From Streptococcus mitis (lineage in GTDB: Bacteria > Bacillota > Bacilli > Lactobacillales > Streptococcaceae), in assembly GCA_001560895.1 (NCBI GenBank), contig CP014326.1, positions 1,128,001 through 1,192,000 on the forward strand: DNA of 64,000 bases. The letters are read 5' to 3'. A model generated the notes under the pieces. The model was not told the origin of the DNA. It saw only the letters and a program-made list of their open reading frames with translations, and did not search any database. Positions 36,684 to 45,773 of the stretch are shown piece after piece. A program made the translations under genes and the position numbers. Within the stretch, counting starts at the first letter, position 1, and each line of letters begins with the position of its first letter.

Positions 36684-38096
36684 ATGAGGAAAGAGCAATT
36701 TATTAAAAAATTTACGAAAGCTGTTCAAGATAGCAATGCGGCTGTTTTTGCTGGCGCAGGAACATCAGTTGACGCAGGATTTGTTAACTGGAAAAAGCTC
36801 GTAAAACCATTTGCGGATGAGATTGATTTAGATATTGATAAAGAGTCAGATTTAGTGGGATTGACTCAATATTATATCAATTCTAAAATGGGAAATCGAG
36901 GTTCTGTAAATCAGGAAATAGTTTATCAATTTTCTAGTCAAGAAGCAGAAACAAAAGTAACGAATTTACTAACACGACTACCCATTTCTACATATTGGAC
37001 GACAAACTATGATAACGTAATTGAAAACGGTTTAAAGAAAAACAATCGTAGAGGAGATATAAAGAGAAAGATAGATGATTTAGCAATTAGTATTCGTGAT
37101 AGCGATGCCATTGTTTATAAGATGCATGGTGATGTAGATTCGCCTAATGATGCAGTTATTTCAAAAGATGATTATGAAAGATATAGTGATAAAAACTCTT
37201 TATTTGTAACAGCTTTACGAGGTGACTTAGTTTCTAAAACATTTTTATTTGTAGGTTTTGGTTTTGAAGATCCTAATTTAGAATCTATTCTGGGGAAGGT
37301 AAATGTCTTGCTGGGAGATAATAAGAGAGAACATTATTGTATTCAAAAACAAGTGTTAGAGAGAGACTATGACGCAGACATCGAAGGATATAATTACGCT
37401 AAAATAAAACAAGATTTAAAAATCAAAGATTTACAGAGATATGGAATTGAGACCGTTCTAGTAGATGATTATTCTGAAATATCTGACTTGATACAAAAAA
37501 TTGAGGAGGAGTACTTAAAAAATACAATCTTCATTTCAGGTAGTATATCAGATTATAATGAGAATTGGAGTGAAGAAAAGGTAAATCAATACTGCTATGA
37601 TTTATCTAGTTTTCTTATTTCAAAAGATTATAAAATAATATCAGGGTTTGGACTGGGGATAGGAAGCAGTGTTATTAACGGTGCGCTGGATCAAATTTAT
37701 AAAACTAAATATAGACATGTGGATGAACACCTTGGTTTGTTTCCTTTTCCACAAAATGCCAATGGAGAGAAATCGTTAAAAGAACGTTGGACCGAGAACC
37801 GTGAACAAATGATTAGTGAGTCAGGGGTGTGTATATTTATATTTGGTAACAAGCTAGTTGATGGTAAGGTAGAACTTGCTTCAGGCATGATGGAGGAATT
37901 TCAAATAGCTAAAGAAAAAGGAAAGATAATCATTCCGATTGCCTCTACTGGATTTGCTGCAAAAGAAATTTTTGATGAGATGAAACAATCAGGAGAATAT
38001 AGTTATTTAGATAATTACTGGGAAACTTTAGAGACTGAAAAGGATTTCACTAAAGTTTTTTCCATGATTGATAAAATTGTCAATGAGGTACGATAA
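36684..38096 (+). CDS. thsA: ThsA, SIR2-SLOG effector of Thoeris
   Basis: This 470-residue protein has an N-terminal SIR2 domain: FAGAGTSVDAGF near 22-33, TTNYDNVIE near 110-118 and YKMHGD with the catalytic His near 150. The C-terminal SLOG domain (from about 278) includes FISGSISDY, ISGFGLGIGSS and IFIFGNK. ThsA hydrolyses NAD+ when its SLOG domain binds the TIR-made signal, causing abortive infection. Size and domain order match known ThsA. It overlaps thsB by one base. Confidence 0.92.
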   Translation: MRKEQFIKKFTKAVQDSNAAVFAGAGTSVDAGFVNWKKLVKPFADEIDLDIDKESDLVGLTQYYINSKMGNRGSVNQEIVYQFSSQEAETKVTNLLTRLPISTYWTTNYDNVIENGLKKNNRRGDIKRKIDDLAISIRDSDAIVYKMHGDVDSPNDAVISKDDYERYSDKNSLFVTALRGDLVSKTFLFVGFGFEDPNLESILGKVNVLLGDNKREHYCIQKQVLERDYDADIEGYNYAKIKQDLKIKDLQRYGIETVLVDDYSEISDLIQKIEEEYLKNTIFISGSISDYNENWSEEKVNQYCYDLSSFLISKDYKIISGFGLGIGSSVINGALDQIYKTKYRHVDEHLGLFPFPQNANGEKSLKERWTENREQMISESGVCIFIFGNKLVDGKVELASGMMEEFQIAKEKGKIIIPIASTGFAAKEIFDEMKQSGEYSYLDNYWETLETEKDFTKVFSMIDKIVNEVR

Positions 38097-38716
38097 TGGC
38101 AACCAAAATATTTATTTCGTTCCGTTTTAGTGATGGAAAAGAGATTAAAGATGAACTAGTTGATTTATTTGATGAATCTACTGAGGTAATTAATAGATCA
38201 GAAGATGTTGATAGAAGTCAAATGAGTGAGAACATTATTCAGGAATATCTATATGAGAAGTTAAAAGATACATCGGTTACAATTGTATTATTGACTCCAG
38301 AGGCTGTTTCTTATAGAAAGAATTGGCTTGGAAATTATGATGATTGGCTTTATGATGAACTAAGGTATTCTTTAGAGGATAGAAAAAATAACAGAACAAA
38401 TGGTGTGATAGCTGTTTATACTGATGAAGCTAAAGATAAGGTACTAGATGATAGTACTCATTATTGTCAACATTGTCAGCAGACTAAGTCGTGTAGGTCT
38501 TTGAAATATTTTGATAATTTAGCTAGAAAGAACATGCTAAATATTAAGTCGGCTTATAAGAAAAATCCATGTAATGATCTTTATGATGATGAGCACGATT
38601 CTTATATTTCTTTAGTAAGTTTGAGCGATTTCAAAGAAAATTATAGTCAATATATACAGAATGCCAAAGACAAAAGAGAACGATTAGATGAGTTCAATAT
38701 AGCTAAGAGGATGTAA
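38096..38716 (+). CDS. thsB: ThsB, TIR signal-producing protein of Thoeris
   Basis: This 206-residue protein of the DUF1863/MTH538 TIR-like type starts KIFISFRFSDG. It has VTIVLLTPEA and WLYDELRYSLEDR, where Glu is the expected NADase residue. A Cys cluster (YCQHCQQTKSC) near 121-131 suggests a metal or structural site not general to the family. It is translationally coupled to thsA and ends before a terminator. Confidence 0.88.
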   Translation: MATKIFISFRFSDGKEIKDELVDLFDESTEVINRSEDVDRSQMSENIIQEYLYEKLKDTSVTIVLLTPEAVSYRKNWLGNYDDWLYDELRYSLEDRKNNRTNGVIAVYTDEAKDKVLDDSTHYCQHCQQTKSCRSLKYFDNLARKNMLNIKSAYKKNPCNDLYDDEHDSYISLVSLSDFKENYSQYIQNAKDKRERLDEFNIAKRM

Positions 38717-38765
38717 TAAACAATCCTTGTAGATAATTCTGCTATTGAGATAAGTTCAACTTTTT

Positions 38766-38787
38766 AAGAGCCGAAAGGCTCTTTTTT
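38766..38787 (+). terminator. Terminator after thsB
   Basis: AAGAGCC-GAAA-GGCTCTT is followed by TTTT. It closes the Thoeris operon. Confidence 0.9.
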
Positions 38788-38859
38788 CATCCTCTCATTC
38801 TCCTGTGATAACTTTTCCAAATTCCCTCTGATATACTTTTTTCAACTTTAAAAAATCCA

Positions 38860-39075
38860 ACTAAGATTTTTCTCTGGGGGTTTGGGGGCAGAGTCACCAA
38901 GTTATCTTATCGTTAGCTGTCAAAACTGGAAGGTTTTAGTCAGCTGGCGATATGATTTTTGGGATATTGTGGACACAATATCTGAGCTCGCAAAGCCTTA
39001 CAAAAATGTTGAATCTATTTTGAAAAACGTACTGACAGTGTCTGTAAGCTTACATTGTCAGTACAAGTATCTATG
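38860..39075. other. Putative oriT region of the mobilizable element
   Basis: Non-coding sequence before the mobilization genes holds GATATTGTG-GA-CACAATATC (38963-38982) and a 13-bp inverted repeat with one mismatch (GTACTGACAGTGT / ACATTGTCAGTAC, about 39028-39062). Inverted repeats beside a G-rich stretch (GGGGGTTTGGGGG) upstream of mobC-relaxase genes are typical of oriT. The nick site cannot be placed. Confidence 0.55.
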
Positions 39076-39091
39076 AGGGAGGAAAAGCCAT

Positions 39092-39448
39092 ATGAAAAGA
39101 GATATACGTAGTATTCGGAAACAATTTCGCTTAACAGAAACGGAGGAAAAACAAATACTAGATTTAATGAGAGAGAAAGGAGAGGATAATTTTTCTGATT
39201 TTCTCCGTAAAAGCTTACTATTGTATGATGGACAAAAACAGATGGAAAAATGGTTCAGTCTTTGGAAACAGCAAAAGTTGGAACAAATTTGTCGCGATGT
39301 TCATGAAGTTTTGATCATTTCTAAAAGTGATCATCAGGTTACTCAAGAGCATGTTTCTATTTTGTTAACTTGTATTCAGGAATTAATTAAAGAGGTAGAA
39401 AATACAAGTCCTCTTAGTGAAGATTTTCGTAACAAATACATGAGGTAG
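39092..39448 (+). CDS. Small mobilization accessory protein, RHH-like
   Basis: This 118-residue protein has an N-terminal ribbon-helix-helix-like segment (FRLTETEEKQILDLM...FSDFLRKSLLL) and a helical C-terminus. It is the first gene after the putative oriT and lies 4 bp before a MobC-like gene. It probably binds oriT as part of the relaxosome. Confidence 0.7.
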   Translation: MKRDIRSIRKQFRLTETEEKQILDLMREKGEDNFSDFLRKSLLLYDGQKQMEKWFSLWKQQKLEQICRDVHEVLIISKSDHQVTQEHVSILLTCIQELIKEVENTSPLSEDFRNKYMR

Positions 39449-39452
39449 TAGA

Positions 39453-39818
39453 GTGGAGCACCGATATAGAACAAATTTAAAAAAAGTCTTTCTATCTGAT
39501 TTAGAATTAGTCAAATTGAATGAAAATATCTCAAAAAGTAACTGCTTATCATTCTCAGAATATGCTAGACGAACTCTACTAGATCCTGGTATGAATTTTA
39601 TCACCATTGATACAAATAGTTATCAAGATTTGATTTTTGAATTAAAACGAATCGGAAATAATATTAATCAAATAGCCAGAAGCATAAATTATTCGAACTT
39701 AATAACGGAAGTTGAATTAGATGAATTGAGAAAAGGTATAGAAGAGTTAATAGTAGAAGTGGAGAAAGATTTTCTTATCCAATCTGAAAAATTGAGGAAA
39801 TTTTATGGTCATCACTAA
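39453..39818 (+). CDS. MobC-like relaxosome protein
   Basis: This 121-residue protein starts with GTG and overlaps the relaxase gene by 14 bases. It has an RHH-like N-terminus and the MobC hallmark RIGNNINQIARSIN. It assists the relaxase at oriT. Confidence 0.85.
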   Translation: MEHRYRTNLKKVFLSDLELVKLNENISKSNCLSFSEYARRTLLDPGMNFITIDTNSYQDLIFELKRIGNNINQIARSINYSNLITEVELDELRKGIEELIVEVEKDFLIQSEKLRKFYGHH

Positions 39819-41634
39819 ACACTTTGCGATACATGGAAAAAATTATCGTTGTAAATTAATTAAATATATTTTGAATCCAAGTAAAACAAAAAACCTAACA
39901 CTAGTTTCAGATTTTGGTATGAGAAATTATTTAGATTTTCCAAGTTATAAAGAACTAGTGAAGATGTACAATGATAATTTTTTAAGCAATGATACTCTTT
40001 ATGAATTTCGTCATGATAGGCAAGAAGCAAATCAAAGAAAAATTCATTCTCATCATATCATTCAGTCCTTTTCTCCAGATGACCATCTTACTCCAGAACA
40101 AATCAATCGGATTGGTTATGAGACAGTTAAGGAGTTAACAGGAGGTAGATTCCGTTTTATCGTAGCAACTCATGTTGATAAAGATCATATCCACAATCAC
40201 ATCATCCTAAATTCAATTGATAAGAATTCTGATAAAAAGTTTCTATGGGATTATAAAGCAGAACGTAATCTAAGAATGGTTTCAGATCGTCTTTCAAAAA
40301 TTGTAGGCGCAAAAATTATAGAAAATCGTTATTCACATCATCAGTATGAAGTTTATCGCAAAACAAATTACAAATATGAAATAAAACAACGAGTATATTT
40401 TCTAATCGAGAACTCGAAAAATTTTGAAGATTTCAAGAAAAAAGCAAAAGCTTTACATTTAAAAATTGATTTTAGACACAAGCATGTTACTTTTTTTATG
40501 ACTGATTCAAATATGAAACAAGTCGTACGTGATAGTAAATTGAGTAGAAAACAACCTTATAATGAAACTTACTTTAAGAAAAAGTTTGTTCAAAGGGAAA
40601 TCATAAACATCTTAGAATTTTTACTTCCGAAAATGAAGAATATGAATGAATTGATTCAACGAGCAGAATTTTTTGGCTTAAAAATAATTCCGAAAGCAAA
40701 ACATGTTCTATTTGAATTTGATGGGATTAAGCTTTCAGAGCAGGAATTGGTAAAAACGAATCAGTATAATGTTAGTTATTTTCAAGACATTTTTAATAAC
40801 AAAAATGAAACTGTTGTCTTAGATAATAAAAATTTAGTTGAACTTTACAATGAAGAAAAGTTAATTAAAGAAAAAAAGTTGCCGATAGAAGATGTGGTAT
40901 GGAAATCATATCAAGATTTCAAGAGGAATAGGGATGCTGTTCATGAGTTTGAAGTAGAGTTGAATCTTAATCAAGTAGAAGAAGTAGTAGACGATGGAAT
41001 TTACATTAAGGTGCAGTTTGGTATCCGCCAAGAAGGACTTATTTTTGTACCAAATATTCAAATCAATATTGAAGAAGAAAAAGTTAAAGTATTTATCAAA
41101 GAAACCAGTTCTTACTATATATATCATAAAGACTCAGCAGAAAAAAATCGCTTTATGAAAGGTAAAACTTTGATTAGACAATTCAATCTTCAGTATGAAC
41201 CGCAGTATATGTATAGAAGAATTTCTCTTAGCAAAATTAAAGAAAAAATAGAACAATTAGATTTTCTTATATCTTCAGAAACTAGTTCGAATACTTTTGA
41301 AGACATAACAAAAGATTTCATTGACCAAATATCATATCTAGAGAATATGATTCAACAAGTTCAAGATAAAATTGATAATTTGTCTAATTTAGAGGAGATA
41401 TTGTTGAATGATATGGAAAATGGTTCAGGAAATTTAGAAGATAATATTAATGTCAAAATATCAGTGGACACAATAGAGAAAGATTTGTTCATTTATAAAG
41501 GAAGGCTTGAAAAACTGAAGGAACAACATAGAGAGGCTGAAATTACATTTGAGATGTTTAATCGTACGATAAAGAACTACAAGAAAACAAAAAATACGAA
41601 ATCTAGCAAGGAAAAAGAGCTACATATAGAGTAA
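39805..41634 (+). CDS. Relaxase (MobP-type mobilization nuclease)
   Basis: This 609-residue protein has an N-terminal relaxase domain with HSHHIIQSFSPDDHL and the three-His metal motif HVDKDHIHNHIILNS near 123-132. The C-terminal half is long and charged, with coiled-coil stretches (about 490-600). It nicks oriT and pilots the strand during transfer. No type IV secretion genes are present, so the element would be mobilizable rather than self-transmissible. Confidence 0.9.
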   Translation: MVITKHFAIHGKNYRCKLIKYILNPSKTKNLTLVSDFGMRNYLDFPSYKELVKMYNDNFLSNDTLYEFRHDRQEANQRKIHSHHIIQSFSPDDHLTPEQINRIGYETVKELTGGRFRFIVATHVDKDHIHNHIILNSIDKNSDKKFLWDYKAERNLRMVSDRLSKIVGAKIIENRYSHHQYEVYRKTNYKYEIKQRVYFLIENSKNFEDFKKKAKALHLKIDFRHKHVTFFMTDSNMKQVVRDSKLSRKQPYNETYFKKKFVQREIINILEFLLPKMKNMNELIQRAEFFGLKIIPKAKHVLFEFDGIKLSEQELVKTNQYNVSYFQDIFNNKNETVVLDNKNLVELYNEEKLIKEKKLPIEDVVWKSYQDFKRNRDAVHEFEVELNLNQVEEVVDDGIYIKVQFGIRQEGLIFVPNIQINIEEEKVKVFIKETSSYYIYHKDSAEKNRFMKGKTLIRQFNLQYEPQYMYRRISLSKIKEKIEQLDFLISSETSSNTFEDITKDFIDQISYLENMIQQVQDKIDNLSNLEEILLNDMENGSGNLEDNINVKISVDTIEKDLFIYKGRLEKLKEQHREAEITFEMFNRTIKNYKKTKNTKSSKEKELHIE

Positions 41635-41737
41635 ACAATTTCCTAAAAAGTATGTATAAAAGACTTTCGTGTGCCAATTTGTCACATTTCATAAAATAAG
41701 AAAGTAACTATACTATACTTATTTTAGGAGACATTGG

Positions 41738-41965
41738 ATGTTGAAAAGGATTAGAGATTTACGCGAGGATGATGATTTGACACAAGAATATGTTGCAAAA
41801 ACAATCTTAAATTGTACAAGATCAGCGTATTCTAAAATGGAATCAGGTACCAGGTTAATCTCTATAGATGACCTTATCAAACTTGCAGATTTTTATAATG
41901 TAAGTTTAGATTACCTTGTAGGTCGAGTGGATAATAAAGAAGACCATTACTCCAAAAAGTATTAG
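41738..41965 (+). CDS. XRE-family regulator of the element
   Basis: This 75-residue helix-turn-helix protein reads LREDDDLTQEYVAKTI...RSAYSKMESGTR and ends just after the domain. GGAG precedes the ATG, and an AAAATAAG/CTTATTTT dyad lies upstream. It probably controls excision or transfer genes. Confidence 0.8.
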   Translation: MLKRIRDLREDDDLTQEYVAKTILNCTRSAYSKMESGTRLISIDDLIKLADFYNVSLDYLVGRVDNKEDHYSKKY

Positions 41966-42231
41966 GTTAAGAAAGCACATTGACAATTGAATAGTCCAAA
42001 ATGGTACTTTCCTCATTTGTGGAGCAGTTTTGAATGGCTCGCCATGATAAGAGCGATATTAAAACCATCAATAAAATAGAGCGATACTTTATATGCCATG
42101 ATACAAATGATATACAATGATACTTCTGACCGTTCAGGCTGCCACCGTAAAAGAGCAGCAAGTGAAATTCTTATGATGACTTCATCAGTCATGCCATGGA
42201 GGAGAAAATATTTTTTAGGAAGGATGATGAC
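41966..42231 (+). other. Gap between regulator and excisionase genes
   Basis: I see no convincing gene, long repeat or RNA here. It probably contains the promoter for the excisionase/integrase genes. Confidence 0.4.
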
Positions 42232-42465
42232 ATGAATATAAAATATATATCTGTCGAAAATTCCATTGCAGAATGGGCCGATAAAAAAGGAATTCTAAAA
42301 AGATGGGATGGTTTAAATCAATATACATTGAACAGATGGATTAAAGAAATGCGAGAAAATAGAACATTTTCCATGTATGTAATTAACCCAACCCATAAAC
42401 TTGTTTTCATTAATCTAGAAGGATTTGAAAGTTTCTTAAGATGGAAGCAAAAGCGGACAAAATAA
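42232..42465 (+). CDS. Excisionase-like small DNA-binding protein
   Basis: The start is at ATG 42232 (AGGAAGG upstream), giving 77 residues. It has a winged-helix-like pattern (SIAEWADKKGILKR...TLNRWIKEM) and a basic end KWKQKRTK-like tail. It lies directly before the integrase, as excisionases usually do. Confidence 0.65.
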   Translation: MNIKYISVENSIAEWADKKGILKRWDGLNQYTLNRWIKEMRENRTFSMYVINPTHKLVFINLEGFESFLRWKQKRTK

Positions 42466-42549
42466 GGAAGTCATGGTATAATATAGGGTAGTTATTTATT
42501 CTATACAACAATGATTTATTTCTTTTTAAGAGTTAAGAGGAATTAAATT

Positions 42550-44058
42550 ATGTATTATGTAACTAAAACAAATTCAAAAGGGCAACCCTTATATCAAGTG
42601 GTTGAAAAGTACAAAGATCCACTAACAGGAAAGTGGAAATCAGTAACTGTAAGTTACACTAGGAATACTAGTAGGGCGAGGAAACAAGCTGAAAGAGAGG
42701 TTCTTGATAAGATAGATAGACTAACTACTTCATTTGAAAGTCAGTTTAGCCCTGAACTGATTACAACATTTGGAGAGTTAAAAGAAAATTGGTTTCAGAC
42801 TTGGTGTGTCTCTGTTAAACCACAAACAATTCAGAGAGAACTACTGGTGATGAAGCGTCTTGGGAAAATTATAGGAGATGATTTTTTATTAGACAGGATT
42901 ACTCCACTTCTGATGAAAAAAAGTCTCAATAAATATTTAGAAATATATGATGCATCACCTTCAACAATGACTCATATAAAAAGTACTTGTAATAAGATTT
43001 TTAATCATGGTGTGTTATATAATGTCATTAAGTTCTCTCCTATGACTGCGGTAAAACTAGATATTTCACTAGAGAAAAGGCGTAAAGCAAAAGAAAGACA
43101 TGATTCTAAATTTCTAGAAATCCATGAATTACACGCATTTTTTGATGTATTAAGCCAATGCAGAAATGCAAACTATTATGATCTTGCTATAGTATTGTTG
43201 CTTACAGGTATTCGAATTAGTGAAGCTGCTTTTTTACCATCAGATATTGATTTTGAAAAAGGAATCTTGCATATTGATAAGGCACTTCAATATCATTGTT
43301 TAAAAGTTGAACAATTTCACTTTGATACAACTAAAACACTCAATTCAATTAGAGAAGTAGCTTTGCCTGAAGCTGCAAGCGAAGCTATTAAAAGGACAAT
43401 ACAGAGAAATAAAGAGTTTGATGCTTATATGGAGAAACATCCCTGTCCTGCTTTTACACATTCTGAAAGTGTATTTAGAACAGAATACGGCTCTCCAATA
43501 ACATCAAGCACTTTTCGTCAAATTTTGAAACGAATAGAAGGAAAATTATTGACAAATTGTTTAAGTGACTATGGTTTTAAGTGGGTAAAACATGTTACTC
43601 CCCATTCGTTTAGGCATATGCATATTAGTTACCTTCAAAGTAATGAGATGCACATAGCAGTGAAAGATATTATGACTAGAGTAGGACACGCTAACTTTGA
43701 GACAACAATGGGCTATACACATAATATAAATCGTTCACAAGAAAATACTGTAAAAGCCTTAAATCAATTTGTAGAAAATCACAATTTCCATTTTGAAGAA
43801 TTGAAAAGTTATACCTGTAAATATTCCAGAATGATTGAAAAATTCATTGAAACTAGTGATAATAGCAATAAAGTAGAATTAAGTGTTGATGAGTTCAAAG
43901 ACTTGTTACATCTTAGTCCACGTTACTCACCTAAAAATATTGTTTCAAATTTACTATTAAAAATCAAAAAAGATATTGTCAAATACCATCCACAGTTTGA
44001 TATAAAGATTGTGAAATCAAGTGAGAATCAAATCAGAGGTTTTTCCATTGCATGGTAG
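42550..44058 (+). CDS. int: Tyrosine integrase of the mobilizable element
   Basis: This 502-residue protein has an N-terminal AP2-like arm-binding segment (1-50), a SAM-like core-binding domain (about 70-150) and a catalytic domain with TGIRISEAAF, HVTPHSFRHMH, GHANFETT and the nucleophile MGYTH near 388. An extra C-terminal tail of about 100 residues is longer than usual. The gene ends 81 bp before rbgA, placing the right end of the element in the rbgA 5' flank. Confidence 0.9.
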   Translation: MYYVTKTNSKGQPLYQVVEKYKDPLTGKWKSVTVSYTRNTSRARKQAEREVLDKIDRLTTSFESQFSPELITTFGELKENWFQTWCVSVKPQTIQRELLVMKRLGKIIGDDFLLDRITPLLMKKSLNKYLEIYDASPSTMTHIKSTCNKIFNHGVLYNVIKFSPMTAVKLDISLEKRRKAKERHDSKFLEIHELHAFFDVLSQCRNANYYDLAIVLLLTGIRISEAAFLPSDIDFEKGILHIDKALQYHCLKVEQFHFDTTKTLNSIREVALPEAASEAIKRTIQRNKEFDAYMEKHPCPAFTHSESVFRTEYGSPITSSTFRQILKRIEGKLLTNCLSDYGFKWVKHVTPHSFRHMHISYLQSNEMHIAVKDIMTRVGHANFETTMGYTHNINRSQENTVKALNQFVENHNFHFEELKSYTCKYSRMIEKFIETSDNSNKVELSVDEFKDLLHLSPRYSPKNIVSNLLLKIKKDIVKYHPQFDIKIVKSSENQIRGFSIAW

Positions 44059-44139
44059 TTTTGGTGTTCGCTTGGTGTTTAGACAATAGTAAAATAAAAT
44101 AGGGGCTCTAAACCCTTGCTACGAAAGGAAAAAAACTCA

Positions 44140-44991
44140 ATGGCTACTATTCAATGGTTTCCTGGTCACATGTCTAAAGCGCGTCGACAGGTGCAGGAGA
44201 ATTTAAAATTTGTTGATTTTGTGACGATTTTGGTGGATGCACGCTTACCTTTGTCTAGTCAAAATCCTATGTTGACCAAGATTGTTGGTGATAAACCAAA
44301 ACTCTTGATTTTAAACAAGGCCGACTTGGCCGATCCAGCAATGACCAAGGAATGGCGTCAGTATTTTGAATCACAAGGAATCCAGACGTTGGCTATCAAC
44401 TCCAAAGAGCAAGTGACTGTAAAAGTCGTAACAGATGCTGCTAAAAAGCTCATGGCTGATAAGATTGCTCGCCAGAAAGAACGTGGGATTAAGATTGAAA
44501 CCTTGCGAACCATGATTATCGGGATTCCAAATGCTGGTAAATCAACTCTCATGAACCGTTTAGCTGGTAAGAAAATTGCCGTTGTCGGCAATAAACCAGG
44601 GGTTACCAAGGGACAACAATGGCTCAAAACAAATAAAGACCTGGAAATCTTGGATACACCGGGGATTCTTTGGCCTAAGTTTGAGGATGAAACTGTTGCG
44701 CTTAAGTTGGCCTTGACTGGAGCTATTAAAGACCAGTTGCTTCCTATGGATGAGGTAACTATTTTTGGTCTCAATTATTTCAAAGAACATTATCCAGAAA
44801 AGCTGGCTGAACGCTTTAAACAAATGAAAATTGAAGAAGAAGCTCCTGTTATTATTATGGATATGACCCGCGCCCTCGGTTTCAGAGACGACTATGACCG
44901 TTTCTACAGTCTCTTCGTGAAGGAAGTCCGTGATGGTAAACTCGGTAACTATACCTTAGATACATTGGAAGACCTAGATGGCGACGATTAA
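44140..44991 (+). CDS. rbgA: Ribosome assembly GTPase RbgA (YlqF)
   Basis: The start is at ATG 44140 after GAAAGGA; this gives 283 residues. It is a circularly permuted GTPase with G4 (NKAD), then G1 GIPNAGKST, then G3 DTPG. RbgA acts late in 50S subunit assembly. Core gene; it overlaps rnhB by 14 bases. Confidence 0.95.
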   Translation: MATIQWFPGHMSKARRQVQENLKFVDFVTILVDARLPLSSQNPMLTKIVGDKPKLLILNKADLADPAMTKEWRQYFESQGIQTLAINSKEQVTVKVVTDAAKKLMADKIARQKERGIKIETLRTMIIGIPNAGKSTLMNRLAGKKIAVVGNKPGVTKGQQWLKTNKDLEILDTPGILWPKFEDETVALKLALTGAIKDQLLPMDEVTIFGLNYFKEHYPEKLAERFKQMKIEEEAPVIIMDMTRALGFRDDYDRFYSLFVKEVRDGKLGNYTLDTLEDLDGDD

Positions 44992-45757
44992 AGAAATCAA
45001 AGAACTCCTTGCTACAGTCAAGGAGTTAGAAAGCCCTGTTTTTTTAGAACTTGAAAAGGATAGTCGCTCTGGAGTTCAAAAGGAAATCAGCAAGCGTAAA
45101 AAAGCCATTCAAGCTGAATTGGATGAGGATCTTCGTTTGGAAGCTATGCTTTCCTACGAAAAAGAACTGTATAAGCAAGGATTGACCTTGATAGCAGGTG
45201 TTGATGAGGTCGGCCGTGGTCCTCTTGCTGGACCTGTAGTCGCTGCAGCCGTTATTTTACCTAAAAATTGTAAGATTAAAGGCCTCAACGACAGCAAGAA
45301 AATTCCTAAAAAGAAACATCTGGAAATTTTCCAAGCCGTTCAAAACCAAGCCCTGTCAATCGGCATTGGTATCATGGATAATCAAGTCATCGACCAAGTC
45401 AATATCTATGAAGCAACCAAACTAGCTATGAAGGAAGCAATCTCCCAGCTCAGGTCTCAACCAGAGCACCTTTTGATAGATGCCATGAAGTTGGAATTAC
45501 CAATTTCACAAACCTCCATCATCAAAGGTGATGCTAATTCTCTTTCAATTGCAGCAGCTTCCATAGTAGCCAAGGTGACACGTGATGAATTGATGAATGA
45601 CTACGATCAGCAGTTCCCTGGCTATGATTTTGCTTCTAATGCAGGATATGGAACAGCTAAACACCTAGAAGGACTGAAAAAACTAGGAGTTACCCCAATT
45701 CACCGAACCAGCTTTGAACCCGTTAAATCACTGGTTTCAGGTAAAAAAGAAAGTTAA
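44978..45757 (+). CDS. rnhB: Ribonuclease HII
   Basis: This 259-residue protein has the RNase HII signature [15 protein letters not shown] (catalytic Asp-Glu) and the later LIDAMKL and [10 protein letters not shown] segments. It removes RNA from RNA-DNA hybrids. It is coupled to rbgA, the usual arrangement in Firmicutes. Confidence 0.95.
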   Translation: MATIKEIKELLATVKELESPVFLELEKDSRSGVQKEISKRKKAIQAELDEDLRLEAMLSYEKELYKQGLTLIAGVDEVGRGPLAGPVVAAAVILPKNCKIKGLNDSKKIPKKKHLEIFQAVQNQALSIGIGIMDNQVIDQVNIYEATKLAMKEAISQLRSQPEHLLIDAMKLELPISQTSIIKGDANSLSIAAASIVAKVTRDELMNDYDQQFPGYDFASNAGYGTAKHLEGLKKLGVTPIHRTSFEPVKSLVSGKKES

Positions 45758-45773
45758 GTTAGAAGGAATGATT

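Noticed and set aside
38882..39076. 64-codon open frame before the mobilization genes
   Set aside because: It covers the inverted repeats of the putative oriT, has no ribosome site and no protein-like pattern.
44059..44139. att core repeat of the mobilizable element
   Set aside because: I looked for a matching direct repeat near 38.7-38.9 kb and elsewhere in the window but found none convincing.
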